A DNA stretch of 64,000 bases from Collinsella aerofaciens (GTDB lineage: Bacteria > Actinomycetota > Coriobacteriia > Coriobacteriales > Coriobacteriaceae): assembly GCF_028206995.1 (NCBI RefSeq), contig NZ_JAQLFL010000001.1, positions 186,001-250,000 of the forward strand, in the 5' to 3' direction. Under the pieces are notes generated by a model, which saw only the letters and a list, made by a program, of their open reading frames with translations, did not search any database and was not told where the DNA came from. Position 1 is the stretch's first letter. Every line of letters starts with the position of its first letter. The position numbers and the translations under genes are program-made. Positions 24,143-30,694 of the stretch are shown here, piece after piece.

Positions 24143-25429
24143 ATGTCGGTCGATATAGCCACGTATGTCCACGATCTTGCCGTTGCCGCCAAGGCAGCGT
24201 CGGCCTCGCTTGCCACGGCGAGCGATGAGCAGCGCCAGGAGGCCGTGCGCGCCATGGCCGCAGCACTGCGCAACGGTGTCGACTCCATCGTCGCCGCCAA
24301 CGAGCTCGATATGTCCGCCGCGCGCGATGCGGGCACCTCGGCCGGACTGCTCGATCGCCTGCTGCTGACGCCCGAGCGCGTCGAGGGCATGGCCGCCGGC
24401 CTGGAAAAGCTCGCCGAGCTGCCCGATCCCGTGGGCCGCGTGCTCGACCACCGCGTGCTTGCAAGTGGCGTGGACCTGACCCGTGTGAGTGTGCCGCTGG
24501 GCCTGGTCGCTATGGTCTACGAGGCGCGCCCCAACGTGACGGCCGACGCCGCAGGCATCTGCATCCGTACCGGCAACGCCTGCATTCTGCGCGGCGGCTC
24601 GCTGGCCTATCACTCGTGTGCCATGATTTCTGAGCTGCTGGCCGATGCGCTCGAGGCCAAGGGCTTCCCGCGCGAGGCCGTGTCGATGATCGAGTCCACC
24701 GACCGCGAGGCCACCGGCGAGCTCATGAAGCTCCGCGGTATTGTCGACGTACTCATTCCGCGCGGCGGTGCAGGCCTGATCCAGCGCTGCGTGCGCGAGT
24801 CGCTTGTGCCGGTGATCGAGACGGGCACGGGCAACTGCCACATCTACGTGCATGAATCCGCCGACTTTGATAAGGCGCTCAACATTATCGTTAATGCCAA
24901 GACCCAGCGCGTAGGCGTGTGCAATGCTGCCGAGTCGCTGCTGGTCGACCATGCTGTGGTCAATGCGTTTTTGCCTGCGGTCGTTGCCGTGCTGCACGAC
25001 CACGGCGTGCTCATTCACGGCGACGAGGCCACGTGCGCCGCGTGCGCCGACGCCGGCTTTGTGGAGGGCGATGACTACGTCGCCGCGACTGAGGAGGACT
25101 GGGGTCGCGAGTACCTGGCGCTCGAGATGAGCGTGAAGGTCGTGGCAAACGAGGACGAGGCCATCGCACACATCAACCGCTACGGCACGATGCACTCCGA
25201 GGCCATCGTTGCCGAGGACACGGATGCTTGCGAGCGCTTCCTGGATGCGGTCGATGCCTCGGCCGTGTACGCCAACGCCAGCACGCGCTTCACCGACGGC
25301 GGCGAGTTTGGCCTGGGCGCCGAGATCGGCATCTCGACCCAAAAGCTCCACGCCCGTGGCCCCTTTGCCGCCGAGGCCCTCACCACCTACAAATACAAGC
25401 TCCGCGGCACCGGCCAGGTCCGCCCCTAA
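24143..25429 (+). CDS. proA: glutamate-5-semialdehyde dehydrogenase
   Basis: A 428-residue NADPH enzyme, second step of proline synthesis. It has RVSVPLGLVAMVYEARPNVTADAAGICIRTGNACILRGG, the PRGGAGLIQRCV and ETGTGNCHIYVHESADFDKA regions, and the active-site cysteine in QRVGVCNAAESLLVDH (near residue 259). ATG 24143 follows TAGGAGAAAGG. It ends one base before a class 2 GGGACAGG hairpin. Confidence 0.95.
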   Translation: MSVDIATYVHDLAVAAKAASASLATASDEQRQEAVRAMAAALRNGVDSIVAANELDMSAARDAGTSAGLLDRLLLTPERVEGMAAGLEKLAELPDPVGRVLDHRVLASGVDLTRVSVPLGLVAMVYEARPNVTADAAGICIRTGNACILRGGSLAYHSCAMISELLADALEAKGFPREAVSMIESTDREATGELMKLRGIVDVLIPRGGAGLIQRCVRESLVPVIETGTGNCHIYVHESADFDKALNIIVNAKTQRVGVCNAAESLLVDHAVVNAFLPAVVAVLHDHGVLIHGDEATCAACADAGFVEGDDYVAATEEDWGREYLALEMSVKVVANEDEAIAHINRYGTMHSEAIVAEDTDACERFLDAVDASAVYANASTRFTDGGEFGLGAEIGISTQKLHARGPFAAEALTTYKYKLRGTGQVRP

Positions 25430-25430
25430 A

Positions 25431-25467
25431 CCTACCAAAAAGGGACAGGTTTATTTTGGCAGGTTTT
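25431..25467 (+). terminator. 33-bp GGGACAGG hairpin, class 2 copy 1, behind proA
   Basis: CCTACCAAAAA and ATTTTGGCAGG arms around GGGACAGGTTT, then TTTTATC. It starts one base after the proA stop codon. The first arm has one substitution relative to a perfect match. Confidence 0.8.
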
Positions 25468-25600
25468 ATCTGCGGTTTTGCCGGGCGACGCGTTCGCCCG
25501 GCTTTTTCCTCCGCATGCTTTTTCTGCCTTTCGGCTTGAGCCTCGGCGATATACGATAGTGACACCGTGTCTTAGCACCGACTCACCTGGAGGTATTGCC

Positions 25601-26200
25601 ATGTCCCAGACGCTTTCCGCCGGAATCACCCGCGACCGTGCGTTCGAATTGCTCAACGAGCACAACAAGGACCCGTTCCACATCAACCACGGCGAAACGG
25701 TCGAGGGCACCATGCGCTACTTTGCGCGCGAGTTCGACCCCGAGAACGAGGAGTTTTGGGGCATCGTCGGTTTGCTGCACGACCTGGATTGGGAGGAGCA
25801 TGAGGACGATCCCGTGAACCACACCATCTATGCGGCCGAGATCCTTGAGGGCGAGGGTGCCTCTCCCGAACTCATTCGCGCTATTCAGACGCACACGTCC
25901 GATTTCAATACCTCGCTGCCCAAGCCCGAGCTGCAGATGGAGAAGATCCTGTTTGCTTGCGACGAGCTCACCGGCCTGATCGGTGCTGCCGTGATCATGC
26001 GTCCGAGCAAGAGCGTCATGGACTTTACGGCCAAGTCGCTCAAGAAGAAGTTCAAGGACAAGCGCTTTGCCGCCGGCTGCTCGCGCGACGTGATTTCGCA
26101 GGGCGCCGAGATGCTCGGCTGGGAGCTCCCCGAGCTCTTTGACCGCACCATCGCGGCCATGCAGTCCTTCGCGCCCGACCGCGACACCTTCCAGGCCTAA
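25601..26200 (+). CDS. HD-domain phosphohydrolase
   Basis: A 199-residue HD superfamily protein. The metal ligands are H (DPFHINHGETVEGTMRY, near 30), HD (GLLHDLDWEEHEDD, near 60), H (AIQTHTSDF, near 95) and D in LFACDELTGLIGA (near 120), the standard order for HDIG-type hydrolases. Many similar small proteins are annotated as hydrolases of nucleotides without a proven substrate. ATG 25601 has CTGGAGGT upstream. It ends directly at a class 2 hairpin. Confidence 0.8.
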   Translation: MSQTLSAGITRDRAFELLNEHNKDPFHINHGETVEGTMRYFAREFDPENEEFWGIVGLLHDLDWEEHEDDPVNHTIYAAEILEGEGASPELIRAIQTHTSDFNTSLPKPELQMEKILFACDELTGLIGAAVIMRPSKSVMDFTAKSLKKKFKDKRFAAGCSRDVISQGAEMLGWELPELFDRTIAAMQSFAPDRDTFQA

Positions 26201-26237
26201 CCTGCCAAATTGGGACAGGTTTATTTTGGTAGATTTT
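26201..26237 (+). terminator. 33-bp GGGACAGG hairpin, class 2 copy 2, behind the HD gene
   Basis: CCTGCCAAATT, GGGACAGGTTT and ATTTTGGTAGA, then TTTTATC. The first base follows the stop codon directly. Arms have two imperfect positions. It is 132 bases from the end of the RAYT gene. Confidence 0.75.
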
Positions 26238-26369
26238 ATCTGGGAAAACGCTTCCGTTGGACGTTATTCAGCGGAAGCGTTTTCTGTTTGACATGGAGAC
26301 GCTGGCGAATGCGGTGCCTCGCGGCAGGCAGTTGCGCTTCGCCGTATCCGTAACTCGGTAAACGCGACG

Positions 26370-27128
26370 TTAGGACGCGTTCTTGATAATCCATGTTCCC
26401 AGTCCGGTCAGCAGCTGAACCTGCTTAACCGTTAGCCCTTGTTTTCGAAGCGCGAGAATCGCCTCATTGCGAAGTGGCTTGGAGACGGATTTAAGTTCCG
26501 TCGGAGCACATCCTGCGACACTCTGCACGATTGCCGTGCCAAATTCGCATAGATCTTCCTCGCGAACCTTGGCTGTTGCGCTGGGGCGATAGGGAAGCGA
26601 CGGCGTGCTTTCCATGAGCTTAAGGTATGAGCGAGGTGTTGGGAATAAAACACCGACAACGCTGCCGGTGACATGCGGCCGTGACCTGGCGCTCATTAGA
26701 TACTCGCGATGGCTGCTCCAGGGATATTCGTCATATGCCGCCAGTCCTGCTTTTTGTGGATTCAGATGGATGTATCGAATTGCTTCGAGTAAATATACTT
26801 CCGACTTAATGGGCGAATCCCAAAACCGTTCCTGAAACACGTGGCCGATATGCCCTGTCCGCGCATTGTACCTGCCCGCATACGATACGGCTACCGCGTG
26901 CATCGCGTCGCTCTTACGGTCGTCCGGATCGTCGATGAGTAGATGAATGTGGCTCCCCATAAGACACCAAGCGATAAGCTCGATATTGTGTTTGGGGAGG
27001 ATCGCATCGAGGATCTGAAGCATGGCGATTCGGTCCTCGGCATCGTCAAACAGCAATTGCCCTCCGTTTCCACGCAACGTGACGTGGAAATAACCGGTTG
27101 GTGACTTTGAACGAGGTTTTCTCGGCAT
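26370..27128 (-). CDS. RAYT-type Y1 (IS200-like) transposase, copy 1
   Basis: A 252-residue HUH endonuclease of the REP-associated tyrosine transposase kind. MPRKPRSKSPTGYFHVTLRGNG starts the domain; the HUH pair is in CLMGSHIHLLI (near 67), and the catalytic Tyr region is HAVAVSYAGRYNARTGHIGHVFQERFWDSPI (near 95-125), followed by EAIRYIHLNPQKAGL and YPWSSHREYL. The C-terminus (TVKQVQLLTGLGTWIIK) looks like a small helix-turn-helix. ATG 27128 follows AAAGGAGGGG. It has no IS-type ends, but is bracketed by class 2 hairpins at 26201 and 27452, which fits a RAYT next to its REP-like sequences. Confidence 0.85.
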   Translation of the reverse strand: MPRKPRSKSPTGYFHVTLRGNGGQLLFDDAEDRIAMLQILDAILPKHNIELIAWCLMGSHIHLLIDDPDDRKSDAMHAVAVSYAGRYNARTGHIGHVFQERFWDSPIKSEVYLLEAIRYIHLNPQKAGLAAYDEYPWSSHREYLMSARSRPHVTGSVVGVLFPTPRSYLKLMESTPSLPYRPSATAKVREEDLCEFGTAIVQSVAGCAPTELKSVSKPLRNEAILALRKQGLTVKQVQLLTGLGTWIIKNAS

Positions 27129-27374
27129 GGCCCCTCCTTTAGCTTGGATGGGCTGAAGATACCTCATTCGGGGGCTTCGGTTGTCGAGATTCAGTTCACC
27201 GACTATAGCTGCTACCTGCCGAAATATAATTGCGTTTTCAAATTGATGCTTTTTAATGGTAATTGAGTAAGACGGGCGCGCTTGTTGTGGATGCGGGCGT
27301 TGGTTACGTCGATCTGGACGGCCCTTGCGTGATGTCATCGCAAATGGGCTTCACGCATTTTTACGGCGATAGAA

Positions 27375-27418
27375 AAATGGTCGGGCGCTCTTAAACAAAA
27401 CGGAGCACCCGACCATTT
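27375..27418 (-). terminator. second hairpin downstream of carD
   Basis: AAATGGTCGGG(C)GCTC pairs with GAG(C)ACCCGACCATTT. T-rich on the carD side (minus strand: ...TTTTTCTATC), so it probably backs up the hairpin at 27452. Confidence 0.65.
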
Positions 27419-27447
27419 ACTGATTGTTTGTTGATGTTTGGCCAGAT

Positions 27448-27484
27448 AAAACCTGCCAAAATAAACCTGTCCCTTTTTGGCAGG
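27448..27484 (-). terminator. 33-bp GGGACAGG hairpin, class 2 copy 3, behind carD
   Basis: On the minus strand: CCTGCCAAAAA, GGGACAGGTTT, ATTTTGGCAGG, then TTTTATC. Both arms match. It is adjacent to the carD stop codon (27485-27487). Confidence 0.85.
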
Positions 27485-27970
27485 TTAATTGAGGGCGGCT
27501 TGAGCTAGACGGGCTTCGGCGGCCTCCTCGGTGACACCAAGGGCTACGGCGAACTCCTCGATGGAGCGGCGTTTGGCCTCCTTGAGTACGCGCATGTAGT
27601 AGGAGCTGGGTTTTTTATCAGCTTCCTCGGCCTGGCGAATGCGGTGCATCATGGTCTTTGCCACACGGACCGTCTCGGGCGCGCCCAGCTTGAGCTGCTG
27701 CTTAAAGTGCGTCTCCTCAAGTGAACTGTTGCGCTCGGTAAAAGTGTCGCACTCCAGCTCGTCATAGTGGCTCAGCAGGTGCTCGGCATCTTGCTGCGAG
27801 ATGGCGGCGTGCAAACGGTCGGCCTGCGCCACGGGGTACATGAGGATCGTCTGCGCATGTCCCTGCTTGGTCTCGAGCAGTAGCATGGGCTGCGGTGTGT
27901 CGTCCCTAAAACCGACGACGGTGCAGACTCCCTGACCCGGATGAATGACGTGTTGACCGATTGAGAACAT
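27485..27970 (-). CDS. CarD-family transcription regulator
   Basis: A 161-residue protein. The N-terminal 55 residues (MFSIGQHVIHPGQGVCTVVGF...LLETKQGHAQTILMYPV) form the CarD/CdnL Tudor-like RNA-polymerase beta-subunit binding module, and the helical C-terminus (LKEAKRRSIEEFAVALGVTEEAAEARLAQAAL) is the DNA-contact domain. CarD stabilises open promoter complexes in actinobacteria. It stands alone and ends at a class 2 hairpin. Confidence 0.85.
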   Translation of the reverse strand: MFSIGQHVIHPGQGVCTVVGFRDDTPQPMLLLETKQGHAQTILMYPVAQADRLHAAISQQDAEHLLSHYDELECDTFTERNSSLEETHFKQQLKLGAPETVRVAKTMMHRIRQAEEADKKPSSYYMRVLKEAKRRSIEEFAVALGVTEEAAEARLAQAALN

Positions 27971-28312
27971 GCTACCTCCAACTTATACGAATTTACGTAT
28001 GTCTAGAATAACACGCTGACGTGCGCAAACCCTTACTTTATGCAGGAAAAGCACACAACTCCGATAGGTAAGAGTATTCGATAACAGGCGCAGCTCATTC
28101 ACACCTTTATGCATTTTCGTCGCCTGCATAATCTGCAGGCAGACTGGCATCTTTGAGTGACTCCATACAAGCTGTAGTCAATTTTGTGCATATGCAATAT
28201 CGATTGGCTTTACCCTGCGACAGTGCCCGTCGCTTGTGATAGAGTGCTACAAACTCTGGCTTTTGCCCTACGAGTGACCAAGAGCTCGGGGGCTTTAACA
28301 CAAGGAGGATCT
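27971..28312. other. divergent intergenic region, carD to argS
   Basis: A 342-bp gap with promoters for both genes. A GATAGAGT segment near 28237 may be an argS -10. No riboswitch or T-box was recognised. Confidence 0.4.
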
Positions 28313-30166
28313 ATGCCCGAGAAGATTGAAGAGCTGGTACGCGCTGCGCTTGCTGCGGCCCAGGAGGCCGGCGACCTTTCCGCATTTGAACTTGACGATT
28401 GCGCCATCGAGCGACCGGCTGACACTTCTCATGGCGAGTGGACCTCCACCATGGCCCTGAAGTCCGCCAAGCTGGCCCATTGCGCCCCGCGCAAGATCGC
28501 CGAGGCCATCGTTGCCCATATGCCCGAGGACCCCGCGATCGAGAAGGTCGAGATCGCAGGCCCCGGCTTCATCAACTTCTACCTCTCCGTTGCCGTCAAG
28601 AATGCCATCTTTGGCGAGGCTCGCGAGAAGGGTATGGACTTCGCTAAGTCCAACGTCGGTGGCGGCCTGAAGACCCAGGTCGAGTTCGTCTCCGCCAACC
28701 CCGTCGGCCCCATGCACATCGGCCATGGCCGCTGGGCCGCTCTGGGCGACTCCCTTTGCCGCGTTATGGACCACGCCGGTTACGACATCCAGCGTGAGTT
28801 CTACATCAACGACCACGGCTCTCAGATGAACACCTTCGGCAACTCCATCAGCACGCGCTATATGCAGCTTGCCGACATCATCGCCAAGCAGGGCGTGGAT
28901 ATCGATGAGGCTCACAAGCTGCTGATCGCCGACCGCGACGCCTTCGTTGCCGACGAGAACGACGAGCATCCCGAGACCCATCCGTACCAGGATAACTTTG
29001 CCGAGACCCTTGGCAAGGACTCCTATGGCGGCGACTACATTATCGACGAGGCCGCCGAGTTCTGGCGCACCGACGGCGATAAGTGGGTCAACGCCGATCC
29101 TCAGGAGCGCATGGAGAGCTTCCGCGAGCGCGGCTATGTGAAGATGGTCGACAACATGCGCGACCTCTGCCACGCCGTCAATTGCGACTTCGATCGTTGG
29201 TACTCCGAGCGTTCGCTGTACGTGAAGGACACCGAGGGCGAGACCGCCGGCACCTCTGCCGTCGACCGCGCTTTTGAGAAGCTCGACAAGATGGGCTACC
29301 TCTACACCAAGGACGGTGCCCTGTGGTTCCGCTCCACCGACCTGGGCGATGACAAGGACCGCGTCCTGATCAAGTCCGACGGCGAGTACACCTACTTCGC
29401 CTCCGACGTTGCCTATCACTGGGATAAGTTCCAGCGCGTCGACCACGTCATCGACATCTGGGGCGCCGACCACCACGGCTACATCGAGCGCGTCCGCTGC
29501 GTCTGCGACGCTCTGGGTTACCCCGGCAAGTTTGAGGTTCTGCTGGGCCAGCTCGTCAACCTGCTGCGCAACGGCAAGCCCGTCCGTATGTCCAAGCGCA
29601 AGGGCACCATGGTGACCCTGCAGGAGCTCGTCGACGAGGTTGGCTCCGACGCCGCTCGTTACACGCTCATCTCCAAGAGCTCTAACCAGATGGTCGACTT
29701 CGACATCGAGGCCGTTAAGAAGCGCGACAACTCCAATCCGGTGTACTACGTGCAGTATGCTCACGCTCGCGTCTGCTCCATCCTGCGCCGTGCCGCTGAC
29801 GTAACGCCTGAGCAGGCTGACGAGATGGGCATGAAGGCCGTTGCCGCCAAGGCCATCGGTGAGAACGTCGATTACTCGCTGCTGACTGACCCTACCGAGC
29901 TCGCCCTTTCGCGTAAGCTCAACGAGCTCACCGACCTCATCGCCAGCTGCGCTCGCGACCGCGCCCCGTTCCGTCTGACGCACTTTGCCGAGGAGCTCGC
30001 CGGCGACTTCCACAGCTTCTACGCTGCCTGCCAGGTGCTGCCGAGCGAGGGCCGTCCCGTCGACCCCGAGCTTTCGCGTGCCCGTCTGGCCGCATGCGAC
30101 GCCGTCCGCGTGACGCTCGCCTTGGTGCTCACCCTCGTTGGCGTTTCTGCGCCCGAGCAGATGTAA
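28313..30166 (+). CDS. argS: arginyl-tRNA synthetase
   Basis: A 617-residue class I synthetase charging tRNA-Arg. The N-terminal Add-1 domain (1-110) precedes FVSANPVGPMHIGHGRWAALGD (HIGH near residue 134). The KMSKS equivalent is RMSKRKGT near 424, and the C-terminal DALR domain ends the protein (ARDRAPFRLTHFAEELAGDFHSFYAACQVL). ATG 28313 follows CAAGGAGG. A clear terminator follows. The upstream region shows no T-box. Confidence 0.95.
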   Translation: MPEKIEELVRAALAAAQEAGDLSAFELDDCAIERPADTSHGEWTSTMALKSAKLAHCAPRKIAEAIVAHMPEDPAIEKVEIAGPGFINFYLSVAVKNAIFGEAREKGMDFAKSNVGGGLKTQVEFVSANPVGPMHIGHGRWAALGDSLCRVMDHAGYDIQREFYINDHGSQMNTFGNSISTRYMQLADIIAKQGVDIDEAHKLLIADRDAFVADENDEHPETHPYQDNFAETLGKDSYGGDYIIDEAAEFWRTDGDKWVNADPQERMESFRERGYVKMVDNMRDLCHAVNCDFDRWYSERSLYVKDTEGETAGTSAVDRAFEKLDKMGYLYTKDGALWFRSTDLGDDKDRVLIKSDGEYTYFASDVAYHWDKFQRVDHVIDIWGADHHGYIERVRCVCDALGYPGKFEVLLGQLVNLLRNGKPVRMSKRKGTMVTLQELVDEVGSDAARYTLISKSSNQMVDFDIEAVKKRDNSNPVYYVQYAHARVCSILRRAADVTPEQADEMGMKAVAAKAIGENVDYSLLTDPTELALSRKLNELTDLIASCARDRAPFRLTHFAEELAGDFHSFYAACQVLPSEGRPVDPELSRARLAACDAVRVTLALVLTLVGVSAPEQM

Positions 30167-30212
30167 TCTGCGAGTCATTTGACCGTACAGACTTGGTTTA
30201 ACTAAGCCTTGA

Positions 30213-30245
30213 AAGCCCGATCTCCTACGGAGGTCGGGCTTTTTT
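30213..30245 (+). terminator. argS terminator
   Basis: AGCCCGATCTCC and GGAGGTCGGGCT form a 12-bp stem with a 3-base loop, then TTTTTT. Confidence 0.9.
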
Positions 30246-30289
30246 GCAAACGCCGACGTATTGACGAATTTGGAACTGCTGGAAATACG

Positions 30290-30439
30290 AAACTATGCGG
30301 GTTTACTACGATGAATTGAGATATTCCAACCACGCCGGCTTTTCGCTAAAAAGTGCAAGGCATCTACCTGCGGTTTTAGTTCAACAAGTTTCGGAGTGGT
30401 CGCGGTTGAGCGATTCATCGTAGTAAACCGCCATAGTTT
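30290..30439. repeat. long inverted-arm element, copy B
   Basis: 27-base arms (30290-30316 and 30413-30439; 25 of 27 pair) enclose a 96-base core. The core contains ACCTGCGGTTTTA (30366-30378), the reverse complement of which is in the core of the element at 6138-6260. The arms of the two copies differ in sequence. No coding frame is inside. Confidence 0.65.
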
Positions 30440-30477
30440 TGGCGGAGGCAGTCAGATTTGTGGGTGTTAAACCAAAG

Positions 30478-30523
30478 AGTGTCCCTTTTGACTAGTCGTT
30501 TAAGAACGTCCCCAATGACTAAG
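30478..30523. repeat. GGGAC repeat upstream of rho
   Basis: AGAGTGTCCC, then GACTAGTCGTTTAAGAACG and TCCCCAATGACTA, close to identical to 9734-9776 behind the permease gene. Confidence 0.65.
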
Positions 30524-30694
30524 TTGCAGGTGGCGGCGGTTGTGTTACACTTACGCTGCGTAATTGACGCAATCATCTCGATACAGATCAATGATGTCCG
30601 TCGTCTTGAACGGAACTAGACTGTTTAGCCGCCCTGAAGGTTTATGCAGGGAGCATGTGATCACAGGGCTTGAAAAGAAAGTTGAGCAAACACT

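Larger units (their letters stand above)
27129..27484. other. intergenic region upstream of RAYT copy 1 and downstream of carD
   Basis: A 356-bp stretch that holds the RAYT promoter side and, near its right end, two hairpins that terminate carD (27375-27418 and 27452-27484). Nothing else was recognised. Confidence 0.5.
30246..30694. other. intergenic region and rho leader
   Basis: Contains the armed element copy B (30290-30439), a GGGAC repeat (30478-30523) and then about 170 bases directly before the rho start. That last part shows no recognised riboswitch; long leaders before rho are often targets of Rho's own action. Confidence 0.5.

Noticed and set aside
28295..30178. 627-codon frame opposite argS
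   Set aside because: Antisense shadow of argS; argS has intact motifs.
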